Origin: Marinobacterium_D sp050908845
Lineage (GTDB): Bacteria > Pseudomonadota > Gammaproteobacteria > Pseudomonadales > Balneatricaceae
Length of the DNA: 64,000 nt
Assembly (NCBI RefSeq): GCF_050908845.1
Contig: NZ_CP194171.1
Span: 4,216,001-4,280,000, forward strand
Direction of reading: 5' to 3'
Shown in pieces: positions 24,907 to 35,306 of this stretch (the first letter of the stretch is position 1; every line of letters begins with the position of its first letter). A program made the translations under genes and the position numbers. The notes below the pieces were generated by a model, which did not search any database, was not told the origin of the DNA, and saw nothing but the letters and a program-made list of their open reading frames with translations.

Positions 24907-25773
24907 TTAATCCCCTGTAAACACCTGCGACTGGGTCGCGCGCAACCACTCCACCAGCAGGGCGATCTGTTGTTTCGACATCAGTGCCGGCGCATGGCCG
25001 ATACCGGGCAGGGAGTGTACCTGCAAAGCGGGCTGTTTGGCTTGCATCTGCGACACCACCTCCGCCGTCAGCACATCGGAATCTGCGCCGTGCAGCAGCA
25101 TCTGTGGACAACCGACCCTGTCCCACAACGGCCAGATATCCACATCGGCCTGCGCACTCAACTCGGCGTTACGGGCGATACCCGGATCGTAGTGCAGCCC
25201 CAGGCGACCGTCTTCACAGCGACGCTGGCCATGGGCGATCAGATGTTTCCACTGGTCGTCGCTGATATCGGCAAAGGCGGTGTACAGGGCACGCATCCAG
25301 GTTTCCATCTGCACCTCGTCATCGAAGCGATGATCGCCCAGGTAATCGCTGATGCGCTGCAACGCGGACTGAGGCACAAACGGCCCGATATCATTGAGTA
25401 CCAGGCGCCGGATCGGAGTGTTCGGCTGGGCCGCCAGGCAGATGCCGATCAGGCCGCCCAGCGATGTGCCGATCCAGTCCACCTTCTCCGCTCCGATACG
25501 GGCGATCAGCACCACCATATCCTGAACATACTGGGGCAGACCGTAATCCCCGGGATCGGTCAGCCACTCGCTCTCGCCGCGGCCCGGCAGGTCGGGACAG
25601 ATCACCCGGTAGTTGCGACTCAGTGCCAGTGCCAGGTCGTCGAAATCCCGGCTGTTGCGTGCCAGGCCATGAACACAGATCAGCACCCGCTCGTTACTGG
25701 CGCTGCCCCACTCCTGGTAACGCAGGCGATGAAACCCGGCGCTGTCCAGTGACAGTATCTCTCCACGACGCAT
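24907..25773 (-). CDS. Alpha/beta hydrolase
   Basis: A 288-residue alpha/beta-hydrolase. The oxyanion region is visible as VLICVHGLARNSRDFDDLA, the nucleophile elbow as WIGTSLGGLIGI (Ser within GTSLGG), and the catalytic His as SLPGIGHAPALMS; the acid is likely Asp in LLHGADSDVL. Enzymes of this form act as esterases, C-C hydrolases or haloperoxidase-like proteins. The start at 25773 has GGAGG five bases upstream; a longer in-frame version would run over the divergent promoter. The physiological substrate is unknown. Confidence 0.85.
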   Translation of the reverse strand: MRRGEILSLDSAGFHRLRYQEWGSASNERVLICVHGLARNSRDFDDLALALSRNYRVICPDLPGRGESEWLTDPGDYGLPQYVQDMVVLIARIGAEKVDWIGTSLGGLIGICLAAQPNTPIRRLVLNDIGPFVPQSALQRISDYLGDHRFDDEVQMETWMRALYTAFADISDDQWKHLIAHGQRRCEDGRLGLHYDPGIARNAELSAQADVDIWPLWDRVGCPQMLLHGADSDVLTAEVVSQMQAKQPALQVHSLPGIGHAPALMSKQQIALLVEWLRATQSQVFTGD

Positions 25774-25886
25774 GCCGACCTCCCCGGTGTTGTATTGATT
25801 GTTAGACAGGGTTAACTGTAAAGCTTTGCAAATCCAGCGGCAGATGTCGCGCCGAATCGATAGAATCAAACCATCCAATATAGCGT

Positions 25887-25911
25887 AGCGCGCTGATCCA
25901 GACCGCGCGCT
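25887..25911. promoter_or_regulatory. Inverted repeat upstream of the RND efflux operon
   Basis: AGCGCGC and GCGCGCT, seven bases each, flank an 11-base spacer, 27 bases before the RND adaptor gene's start. It could be an operator or part of the 5' leader. No regulator gene is next to it. Confidence 0.3.
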
Positions 25912-25937
25912 GGACAGTATCAGACAGGGAAATGTAC

Positions 25938-27209
25938 ATGTCCGCCAAAAGCTTTATACAACGGCACCTGAAATGGTTACTGCCGATCCTGATTATTCTC
26001 CTAGCGGTGTTCAGTTTCCGCGTGCTCAAGGCCACCCGCCCCCAGGCCCCGGCACAGCCGATCAGCGAACGCAGCTGGAGTGTTCATGCGGTTAGCGTCA
26101 CGCCGGAAGAGCTGCAGCCGCAGGTGACGCTCTATGGCGCGGTGGAAACCCCACAGATGGCGACGCTGAGCGCCGCAGTGGAGGCGGACGTGATCGCGAT
26201 TAGCGCGCTGGAGGGGGAGCAGGTGGACGCTGGCACCCCGCTGCTGCGCCTCGACCCGCGCGATGTGGAGATCAGCATCCGCCAGCTGCAGGCACAGCTC
26301 GACAGCGCCAGCGCCCAGGTTGAAGCGGAGAAGGTGCGCCACCGCAGCGATCTGACCGACCTGGAGCTGCAGCAGGAGCTGGTGGCTCTGAAAGAGCAGG
26401 ATCTTCAGCGCTACAACAACCTGGTCGGCCGTAACCTGGTCAGCCAGCAGCAGATCGACAGTGCGCAGACCGCGCTGCAGCAGCAGCGTTTGAACCTCAA
26501 CAGCCTGCGCGCAGCGATCGCTGATCATCCGCACCGGCTGGCGCAGCTGAATGCGGAAAAAGCGCGCCTGCAAGCCTCGCTGGAAAGCCTGCAGCTGGAC
26601 CTGGATCGCACCCAAATCAAGGCACCCTATGCCGCCCGTGTTGCCGCAGTCCATGTTGCCCGCGGCGATCGCGTACGCAACGGCGATGCCCTGATCGACC
26701 TGTATGACCTGGAGCAGCTTGAAGTGCGCGCCCAGATTCCTGAGCGGCTGCTCAGTCAGCTGCGCCCGTTCATCCGCGCCACGGACAGGCAGGTGATCGC
26801 CCACACCCGCCTGGATGGAGAACCCCTGAAATTACGGCTCGACCGCCTCGGCGCCACCGTCTCCTCCGGCAAGGCCGGCGTCGATGCCCTGTTCCGCTTT
26901 ATCGACCCGGGGCTGATACCCGAGCCTGGCCGCTCGCTGAGCCTGGAACTCTCGCTGCCGCCCCAGCCCGACCTTATCGCCCTGCCACCCACCGCTCTCT
27001 ATGGCACGGACCGGGTCTACAGGGTGGTGGAGTCACGGCTTGAGCCGGTGCAGGTTCAGCGTGTCGGCCAGCTGACCCGCAGTGACGGCGCAGACCGCAT
27101 CCTGGTGAAATCCGACAGCCTCAGGGCCGGGGAGCAGGTGATCACCACCCAGCTACCCAACGCCATCGCCGGTCTGCTGGTCCAGGTGACCGAAAAAGCC
27201 GCGGAATAA
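25938..27209 (+). CDS. RND efflux periplasmic adaptor (HlyD/AcrA-type)
   Basis: A 423-residue membrane-fusion protein. It has an N-terminal membrane anchor (WLLPILIILLAVFSFRVL), a biotinyl-lipoyl-like half (LSAAVEADVIAISALEGEQVDAGTPLLRLDPRDV), a long coiled-coil hairpin (about residues 95-205), the returning lipoyl half (IKAPYAARVAAVHVARGDRVRNGD) and C-terminal beta-barrel regions. It links the pump below to an outer-membrane channel. No channel gene is present here. I use the ATG at 25938, since AGGGA is seven bases upstream; an earlier ATG is too close. The pump gene follows after 15 bases. Confidence 0.92.
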   Translation: MSAKSFIQRHLKWLLPILIILLAVFSFRVLKATRPQAPAQPISERSWSVHAVSVTPEELQPQVTLYGAVETPQMATLSAAVEADVIAISALEGEQVDAGTPLLRLDPRDVEISIRQLQAQLDSASAQVEAEKVRHRSDLTDLELQQELVALKEQDLQRYNNLVGRNLVSQQQIDSAQTALQQQRLNLNSLRAAIADHPHRLAQLNAEKARLQASLESLQLDLDRTQIKAPYAARVAAVHVARGDRVRNGDALIDLYDLEQLEVRAQIPERLLSQLRPFIRATDRQVIAHTRLDGEPLKLRLDRLGATVSSGKAGVDALFRFIDPGLIPEPGRSLSLELSLPPQPDLIALPPTALYGTDRVYRVVESRLEPVQVQRVGQLTRSDGADRILVKSDSLRAGEQVITTQLPNAIAGLLVQVTEKAAE

Positions 27210-27224
27210 TCCAGGGAGTCGAGC

Positions 27225-30200
27225 ATGCAGCAGCAACCAGCCAGCGGCCATGGATTTTTATCCGGCCTGATCACCCTGTTCACCACGCACAGGGTCGCCG
27301 CCAACCTGTTGATGGCGCTGATGATCATCGCCGGCCTGTTCAGTATCAAGAAACTGAACGTGCAGTTTTTCCCCACCTTCGAACTCGATGTGCTGACCGT
27401 GCAGGTCAGCTGGCGCGGCTCCACCGCCGAGGACGTGGAACGTTCGATCCTGCTGCCGCTGGAGGAGGAGCTGCGCTCCCTCGATGGCATCGACCAGATC
27501 ATCTCCACCGCCCGCGATGGCGTGGCATCCGTGCGCATCGAACTCACCGAAGATACCGATGTGGACTACGCCCTGTCCGAGGCCAAGCAGAAGGTGGATG
27601 CGGTGCGCGGCGACCTGCCGGATGATGTGGACGAGCCGCTGGTGCAGCGCGTTACCCGCTACGACAGTATTGCCGACCTGATTATCACCAGCGACCGCGC
27701 CAGCCTTGAGGAGTTGCGCACACTGGCGCGCCAGTACGAGCAGGAGCTGCTCGCCAGCGGTATCCGCAAGATCGATTTCGTCGGCCTGCCGGACCAGGAG
27801 CTGGCGATCCAGCTGTCGCCGGAGGAGCTGTCACGGCTCGGTATGACCTTCGACGAGGTGGTCGCCAACATCCAGCAGCGCAGTATCGACCTGCCGGCCG
27901 GCACCGCAGCCCAGAACGACGGCTCGCGCCAGCTGCGCAGCCTCGGCCAGCAGCGCGACGTGCGCGGTTTCGAGCAGCTGCCGTTGCTCGCTGCCGACGA
28001 AGGCCAGCTGCTGCGCCTGGGCGATATCGCCCTGATCGAGCGCCGTGCGGCGGATGACCAGGTGCTGCTCAGCTATCAGGGACAGCCCGCCATACTACTG
28101 GAGCTCAAGCGCACCGAAAATGACGACAGCCTGGTGGGCGCACGGATTTTCAACCAGTGGCTCGAAGCGACCCGCCCGACACTGTCCCAGGGGGTCGAAC
28201 TGATCCCTTACCAGGAGCGCTGGCAGCTGATCCAGGACCGTATCGACCTGCTGTTGAAAAACGGCCTCAGCGGGCTGGTGCTGGTGGTCGCCATCCTGTT
28301 CCTGTTTTTGAACGGCCGCGTGGCGCTCTGGGTCACCGTGGGCATCCCGGTCTCGTTCATGGCCACACTGGCGATTCTTTATGCCATCGGCGGCACCATC
28401 AATATGATCTCCCTGTTTGGCCTGATCATGGCGCTGGGGATTATCGTCGATGACGCCATCGTCGTCGGCGAGGACACCCTGACCCACGCGCAGATGGGCG
28501 AGGCGTCGCGCCGGGCCGCCATCGGTGGTGCCCTGCGCATGAAGGCACCGGTTATCGCCTCGTCGATGACCACCATCGCCGCGTTTCTGCCGCTGCTGCT
28601 CGTCGGCGGCATCATCGGCAATATCATGGGAGACATCCCCACGGTGGTGATCTGCGTGATCCTCGCCTCGCTGGTGGAGTGTTTTCTGGTCCTGCCCGGC
28701 CACCTCTACCATTCCCTGCACCGCACCGATGCGGTCCACCCAAGCCGGCTGCGCGAGCGGCTGGACGCTGGCTTTAACCATTTCCGCGACCAGATGTTCA
28801 GGCCTTTTGTGGAGCGGGCGATCCGCTTCCGCTGGACCGCCATCGCCCTGGCGATCGGCCTGCTGATCATCAGTATCGGTCTGGTGGCGGGCGGACGGCT
28901 CAAATTCACCTTTTTCCCGTCGGTGGAGCAGGACACGCTTAACGCCAACGTCCAGTTCGCCGCCGGCAGCGATATCAGCCAGGTGCGAAACTTTATCGAA
29001 CACCTGCGCACCAGCCTCGACGAGACCGACCAGGCCCTCGGCGGCGACCAGGTCAAGATGAGCCTGGCGCGACTGCGCACCGCCAGTTTCAGCCGCGCCG
29101 GCGCCGGCAACTCCAGCGGCGATGAGTTCGGTGTACTGTCGGTGGAGCTCTACCCGTCGGATGATCGCGGCATGACCACCTCCGGCTTCATCCGCGAGTG
29201 GCGCGAGCGTATCCGCTTACCGGCCGGTATCGAGCGTTTTTCCATCGATGTCAGTCAGGGCGGGCCGCCCGGCAAACCGATCGAGGTAAAACTCACCGGG
29301 CCCGACCTGAACGCCCTCAAGTCCGCCTCGTTGCAGCTGCAACGGGACCTGAAGGGGTACAGCGGTCTCTATAACGTGGATGACGACCTGCCCTTTGGCA
29401 CCTCGCAGCTGATCTACAGCCTGACGCCGGCCGGCGAGGCAGCGGGGCTGAGCCTGCAGCAGGTGGGACGCCAGCTGCGCTCCGCCTTCGACGGCGCGGA
29501 GGTGCAGACCTTTTACGAGGGACAGGATCAGATCGAGGTGCGGGTCATGCTGCCGGACCGGGTGCGCAAACGCCTGGGTACCCTGGAGCAGTTGCCCATC
29601 GTGCTGCCGGACGGCAGCGTGACACCGCTGACCAACGTGGTCGATTTTACGGCGCGCCGCGGCTTCGACAGTCTGCAGCGTATCGACGGCCAACTGGCGA
29701 TCAATGTCTCCGCCGACCTGAACGAAAACCAGACCAACGCCAACGAGGTGATTGAATCCCTGCGCCAGGAGGTGATTCCCGGGCTGAGCGCAGAATACGG
29801 AGTGTCCGCCAGCTTCGAGGGCAAAAACCGCGATCAGCGTGAAACCCTGGCCGACATGCAGCTCGGCCTGGTCATCGCCCTGGCGCTGATCTACATCATC
29901 CTCGCCTGGGTATTCGCCTCCTACAGCTGGCCTTTGACAGTGATGCTGGCGATTCCGCTGGGGATCACCGGCGCCCTGCTAGGCCACTTCATCACCGGGC
30001 AGACACTGACGGTGCTATCGCTGTTCGGGGTGTTTGGCCTGTCCGGTATCGTCATCAACGACTCGATCGTGCTGGTGACCTTCTACAAGCAGCTGCGGGC
30101 TCAGGGGCTGGACGTCCATGACGCCGTGGTGGAAGCGGCCTGTCAGCGTCTGCGCGCGGTGCTGCTGACCTCGCTGACCACCATCGGCGGCCTGACACCG

Positions 30201-30392
30201 ATCCTGTTCGAAACCTCGCTGCAGGCGCAGTTCCTGATCCCGATGGCCACCTCCATCGTGTTCGGTCTGGCCTACGGCACCCTGTTGATTCTGGTTGTGG
30301 TTCCCTCAATGTTAACCATACTGGAAGGAGCCCGTGAGCGCCTGGGATTGCGCCCCCGCGAGGAGCACGAGGCGGTCACGGCACCCGAGTAG
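27225..30392 (+). CDS. RND efflux pump (AcrB/HAE1-type)
   Basis: A 1055-residue inner-membrane pump, normal length for the family, with the two-fold repeat of 12 helices. Helix 1 is at about 13-33 (VAANLLMALMIIAGLFSI). The first large periplasmic part ends near 340. The helix 4 proton-relay pair is intact (ALGIIVDDAIVVGED). In the equivalent of AcrB helix 10, where a Lys precedes the conserved Asn (KNA), this protein reads GIVINDSIVLV, so Ile replaces the Lys. Such changes occur in several RND sub-branches, and transport may still be proton-driven. The substrate cannot be told. Confidence 0.92.
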   Translation: MQQQPASGHGFLSGLITLFTTHRVAANLLMALMIIAGLFSIKKLNVQFFPTFELDVLTVQVSWRGSTAEDVERSILLPLEEELRSLDGIDQIISTARDGVASVRIELTEDTDVDYALSEAKQKVDAVRGDLPDDVDEPLVQRVTRYDSIADLIITSDRASLEELRTLARQYEQELLASGIRKIDFVGLPDQELAIQLSPEELSRLGMTFDEVVANIQQRSIDLPAGTAAQNDGSRQLRSLGQQRDVRGFEQLPLLAADEGQLLRLGDIALIERRAADDQVLLSYQGQPAILLELKRTENDDSLVGARIFNQWLEATRPTLSQGVELIPYQERWQLIQDRIDLLLKNGLSGLVLVVAILFLFLNGRVALWVTVGIPVSFMATLAILYAIGGTINMISLFGLIMALGIIVDDAIVVGEDTLTHAQMGEASRRAAIGGALRMKAPVIASSMTTIAAFLPLLLVGGIIGNIMGDIPTVVICVILASLVECFLVLPGHLYHSLHRTDAVHPSRLRERLDAGFNHFRDQMFRPFVERAIRFRWTAIALAIGLLIISIGLVAGGRLKFTFFPSVEQDTLNANVQFAAGSDISQVRNFIEHLRTSLDETDQALGGDQVKMSLARLRTASFSRAGAGNSSGDEFGVLSVELYPSDDRGMTTSGFIREWRERIRLPAGIERFSIDVSQGGPPGKPIEVKLTGPDLNALKSASLQLQRDLKGYSGLYNVDDDLPFGTSQLIYSLTPAGEAAGLSLQQVGRQLRSAFDGAEVQTFYEGQDQIEVRVMLPDRVRKRLGTLEQLPIVLPDGSVTPLTNVVDFTARRGFDSLQRIDGQLAINVSADLNENQTNANEVIESLRQEVIPGLSAEYGVSASFEGKNRDQRETLADMQLGLVIALALIYIILAWVFASYSWPLTVMLAIPLGITGALLGHFITGQTLTVLSLFGVFGLSGIVINDSIVLVTFYKQLRAQGLDVHDAVVEAACQRLRAVLLTSLTTIGGLTPILFETSLQAQFLIPMATSIVFGLAYGTLLILVVVPSMLTILEGARERLGLRPREEHEAVTAPE

Positions 30393-30411
30393 CAACCACA
30401 CGGGAGGATGT

Positions 30412-31782
<1,371 letters not shown>

Positions 31783-31792
31783 CATTAACTTT

Positions 31793-32590
31793 TCAGTGGG
31801 CGCGGGCGGCCAGCAGCCGCTCGCCCAGCTCCACAAACCCCGCCCCCATCGGCCGGCTGAGCACCTCCAACGGCCGGTGCTGCATATACGCCAGGGCCCT
31901 GGCGATATTGGCCACGCCAAAGGTACAGCTGAGCCCCTCGAACAGGGTTTCGTCATTGGCGGAATCGCCCACAAACGCCACCTGTTCCTGCAGCGGTGTA
32001 CCACTGAGTCCATAGAGGTCTTCGAGCAGTCGGACCGCCATGGCGTATTTGCTGAAACTGCCGCGCCAGGCGTTGATATGGATCGAGCTGGCCCGGGCAT
32101 TGATACCGCGCCGGTGCAGGCGTTCGATAATGTCGGCCACCTGTTGCTGATCGAGCCGGCCATCCTGACCGATATCGATCGCCACATCGGCCAGCCGGTA
32201 GGGCTGATCCGCCGCCAGAGCCAGTCCCGGAAATTCAGGCAGAATCAGCGATTCAACGACAGTTTTCACCTCCGCCTGATCGGCACGCATCTGCGCCTGC
32301 GGCGTCCAGTCACTGCGTTCAAACCCGTTGTCGGTACGGCGCATATAAAACGCGCCGTTCTCACCAATCACAGCGCTAACCGGCCAGGCCCGGGCCATAT
32401 GGTCACACCAGCCGGCACAGGCGCCGGTGATCGGAATCACCTTGATACCCGCCTCCTCCAGCCGATAGATCATCGCCAGGGTATCGGGCAGGAGGCGGCC
32501 GCTGCTGGTCAGCGTATCGTCCACATCGCTGAGCAGCACGCTTATCCGCGACAGACGCTGCGAATCAAAATTTGTCGCCAACAGGCTCAC
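31793..32590 (-). CDS. HAD-superfamily phosphatase (Cof/MPGP-like)
   Basis: A 265-residue HAD hydrolase. Motif I is LLSDVDDTLT with the nucleophile and acid-base aspartates. A cap region carries IGENGAFYMRR, typical of the HAD-IIB group that includes mannosyl-3-phosphoglycerate and sucrose phosphatases. Motif IV is FVGDSANDETLF. The substrate is unknown. It seems to start with GTG at 32590; a TTG three codons further in is an alternative. It is convergent with fumC (10-base gap). Confidence 0.82.
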   Translation of the reverse strand: MSLLATNFDSQRLSRISVLLSDVDDTLTSSGRLLPDTLAMIYRLEEAGIKVIPITGACAGWCDHMARAWPVSAVIGENGAFYMRRTDNGFERSDWTPQAQMRADQAEVKTVVESLILPEFPGLALAADQPYRLADVAIDIGQDGRLDQQQVADIIERLHRRGINARASSIHINAWRGSFSKYAMAVRLLEDLYGLSGTPLQEQVAFVGDSANDETLFEGLSCTFGVANIARALAYMQHRPLEVLSRPMGAGFVELGERLLAARAH

Positions 32591-32640
32591 CTTCGGTTGT
32601 TGGAAAGATTAATCACCGGGACTCTTACACTGCCCTATTC

Positions 32641-33366
32641 TCATGCAACTGAGCTATAACCTTGAGGCAGATCGGTAATCAACGCATCCACGCCCAGCTG
32701 CAGCAGCTTGCGCCCTTTTTCCACATCGTTGACTGTCCACGCCAGCACCTTATACCCCGCCGCTTTTGCCTGCGTTATCGCTGACTCATCCAGCCCCTGC
32801 CAGAAGCAGTGCAGGCTGAACGCATCCAGTGTCTCGAGCGCATCCCGCCAGTTTGCATCCAGCTGCTCACATAACAGGCCGCGGGCAAACACAGGCAGCT
32901 GTCTGCGGCACTCTTCCAGCAGTGCATAGTTAAAGCTGGATATCACCATCTGTGCGGGATCGAACCCTGCCAGATCACGCGCTATCGCTTTAACTACCCG
33001 GCCCGGATCCAGCCCCTGGTCCTTGATCTCCAAGTTGAATCCCAAGCCCTGTTCCTGAAGCAGTCGCAGCATCTGTTTCAGTGTCGGCAGCGGCTCTCTG
33101 CCCCAGCCATCAAAGTGTGCGGCCACATTCACGTCGGCCAGTTCATCAAGGCGCAGCTCGGCTAACACACCGCGCCTGTCCGACAGACGGTCCAGGCTGT
33201 CATCGTGATAGATAACCGGCGTGTCGTCCGCCAGCAGACTGACATCCATCTCGACCCATCTCACGCCCTGGCGCGCCGCCTCCCGGACCGCACCGAGCGT
33301 ATTTTCGGGCGCCAGTGAGGCGATACCCCGGTGACCCAGGATCGTCGGTAACTCAGGTTTATTCAC
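32641..33366 (-). CDS. Glycerophosphodiester phosphodiesterase (cytosolic, UgpQ-like)
   Basis: A 241-residue enzyme that hydrolyses glycerophosphodiesters to glycerol-3-phosphate and an alcohol. Catalytic elements are HRGIASLAPENTLGAV, EMDVSLLADDTPVIYHDDSLDR and LEIKDQ. There is no signal peptide, which favours the cytosolic type. I place the start at a GTG at 33366, preceded by GAGGAG at a six-base gap; a longer in-frame start would add a cysteine-rich stretch without a ribosome site. Confidence 0.88.
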   Translation of the reverse strand: MNKPELPTILGHRGIASLAPENTLGAVREAARQGVRWVEMDVSLLADDTPVIYHDDSLDRLSDRRGVLAELRLDELADVNVAAHFDGWGREPLPTLKQMLRLLQEQGLGFNLEIKDQGLDPGRVVKAIARDLAGFDPAQMVISSFNYALLEECRRQLPVFARGLLCEQLDANWRDALETLDAFSLHCFWQGLDESAITQAKAAGYKVLAWTVNDVEKGRKLLQLGVDALITDLPQGYSSVA

Positions 33367-33596
33367 TCTATTCTCCTCACTGACCACGGCCCCCTGCTCG
33401 CAACACTCTGCACAGCTGACCCGCGCCATTGTGGCGGCGCAACCGCGGGGATTGGGCTTACCCGCCCCGCCAGTTTAAAACTCAACAACCCGGCACCAGC
33501 CTATACCAGCATAATGCAGCGCTGAGCGGCCAACCGCTATTGCCTTCACGTTAATCCAAACAGCGCCAAATGGAACCTTTCACAGGGACAGAGCGA

Positions 33597-33625
33597 TTGG
33601 CCGATTACTCGCCATCCGGTATACT
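33597..33625 (+). promoter_or_regulatory. Likely sigma-70 promoter of the dap operon
   Basis: TTGGCC (33597-33602) and TATACT (33620-33625) are separated by 17 bases, close to the consensus -35 and -10. The start would be about 60 bases upstream of dapC, with a GC-rich start-proximal stretch (GCGGCCC). Confidence 0.6.
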
Positions 33626-33693
33626 TTGCGGCCCTAAATGCCGCCAAAACCGCATACTTGGCGTGGTTATAGTTCAGCCTGAAGGACAGCCCC

Positions 33694-34902
33694 ATGAGCC
33701 GCATGAACCCCGATATGGATCGCCTACAGCCCTACCCGTTTGAAAAACTGGCAGAGCTCAAGCGCGGCGTGACACCGCCCGCCGATCTGGAACATATCTC
33801 CCTGGGGATCGGTGAACCCAAGCATCCGGCGCCGCCGTTCGTGCTCGACGTGCTGAAAAAGAACCTGGATCGCGTCTCCAACTACCCCAGCACCAAGGGG
33901 ATGCCGGAACTGCGCCAGGCGATCGCCGGCTGGTGTGAGCGCCGCTTCAAGCTGCAGGCAGGCTCGATGGATGCGGACCGCCACGTACTGCCGGTCAACG
34001 GCACCCGCGAAGCGATCTTCGCCTTCACCCAGGCGCTGGTGAGCCGCGAGCCGGATGCACTGGTGCTGACACCTGATCCCTTCTACCAGATCTACGAAGG
34101 CGCGGCCTACCTGTCAGGCGCCGAGCCCTACTACCTGCCGACCCTGCCGGAAACCGGTTTTGTACCGGATTACGAGGCGATCCCGGCGGATGTCTGGAAG
34201 CGCTGCCAGCTGCTGTTCGTCTGCTCACCGAGCAACCCGACCGGCTCTGCCCACAGCATCGAGCAGTTCAAGAAGCTGATCGAACTGTCCGACGAGTACG
34301 ATTTCGTCATCGCCTCAGACGAGTGCTACTCCGAGATCTATTTTGACGAGGCCAACCCGCCGGCCGGTCTGTTGCAGGCCTGCGCCGAACTGGGTCGTCA
34401 CGACTACCGCAACTGCGTGGTGTTCCACAGCCTGTCGAAGCGCTCCAACCTGCCGGGTCTGCGCTCCGGCTTTATCGCCGGCGATGCGGGGCTGATGGAG
34501 CCGTTCCTGCTGTTCCGCACTTACCACGGCAGCTCCATGCCGATTCAGCACCAGCTGGCCTCTATCGCCGCCTGGAACGATGAAGACCACGTGCTGGAAA
34601 ACCGCAGCCAGTACCGCCACAAATTCGACGCTGCCATCAAGGTGCTGTCGCCGGTACTGGAAGTGAAGAAGCCGGATGCCAGCTTCTACCTCTGGACGCC
34701 GACGCCGATCGCCGATGACGTCTTCACCCGCGGCCTGTACGAACAGCAGAACCTGACCGTACTGCCGGGCAGTTACCTGTCACGGCCGATGGAAGATGGC
34801 CGCCTGCCCGGCGCCGGCTTCGTGCGCATGGCACTGGTGGCCACCGTCTCCGAGGTGATCGAAGCCTCGGAGCGGATCCGCCGCTACGTCGAATCGCTGT
34901 AA
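33694..34902 (+). CDS. dapC: N-succinyldiaminopimelate aminotransferase
   Basis: A 402-residue PLP-dependent class I/II aminotransferase that makes N-succinyl-LL-2,6-diaminopimelate in lysine and peptidoglycan synthesis. The start MDRLQPYPFEKLAELKRG and the motif ISLGIGEPKHPAPPFV are typical of DapC. The PLP Lys lies in FHSLSKRSNLPGLRSG; CSPSNPTGSAHS and ASDECYSEIYFDE are also present. It lies upstream of an ArsC-like gene, dapD and dapE, which settles the role. Confidence 0.94.
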   Translation: MSRMNPDMDRLQPYPFEKLAELKRGVTPPADLEHISLGIGEPKHPAPPFVLDVLKKNLDRVSNYPSTKGMPELRQAIAGWCERRFKLQAGSMDADRHVLPVNGTREAIFAFTQALVSREPDALVLTPDPFYQIYEGAAYLSGAEPYYLPTLPETGFVPDYEAIPADVWKRCQLLFVCSPSNPTGSAHSIEQFKKLIELSDEYDFVIASDECYSEIYFDEANPPAGLLQACAELGRHDYRNCVVFHSLSKRSNLPGLRSGFIAGDAGLMEPFLLFRTYHGSSMPIQHQLASIAAWNDEDHVLENRSQYRHKFDAAIKVLSPVLEVKKPDASFYLWTPTPIADDVFTRGLYEQQNLTVLPGSYLSRPMEDGRLPGAGFVRMALVATVSEVIEASERIRRYVESL

Positions 34903-34913
34903 GGATTATTGAG

Positions 34914-35258
34914 ATGACCACCGTTTACGGAATCAGCAACTGCGATACCGTTCGCAAAACCCGCAAATGGCTGGACGCCAACGGCATCGAGTTCAGCTTT
35001 CACGATTTCCGCAAGGATGGACTGGACGCTGACAGCGTCAACCGCTGGTGCGATGCCCTCGGTATCGACACCGTACTGAACAAGCGCGGCACCACCTGGC
35101 GCCAGCTGCCGGAAACGGAACGGGATGTGGACGAAGCCGGGCTGCGCGCCCTGCTGGTGACGCACCCGACGCTGATCAAACGCCCGGTCCTGGAACATGG
35201 CGACACCATCCGTGTCGGTTTCAAGGCCGAAGAATACGCCGCACTGTTTGGCGTCTGA
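34914..35258 (+). CDS. ArsC/Spx-family protein (YffB-like)
   Basis: A 114-residue thioredoxin-fold protein of the ArsC family. A single Cys sits in YGISNCDTVRKTRKWLD, where reductases have it; the second Cys of a classical CxxC is absent. RGTTWRQLPE and KRPVLEHGDTIRVGFK complete the family pattern. It is usually found between dapC and dapD in related bacteria. True arsenate reductase activity is unlikely; a glutathione-dependent thiol role is a better guess. Confidence 0.88.
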   Translation: MTTVYGISNCDTVRKTRKWLDANGIEFSFHDFRKDGLDADSVNRWCDALGIDTVLNKRGTTWRQLPETERDVDEAGLRALLVTHPTLIKRPVLEHGDTIRVGFKAEEYAALFGV

Positions 35259-35306
35259 CACGACTTATACATAAAACGATTTCAACGCATTACGAGGATA
35301 TTCAAG

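Noticed and set aside
24902..25126. N-terminal extension of the glycerate-kinase-like gene
   Set aside because: It lies inside the hydrolase gene in another frame and has a low-complexity Arg/Gly/Ala translation.
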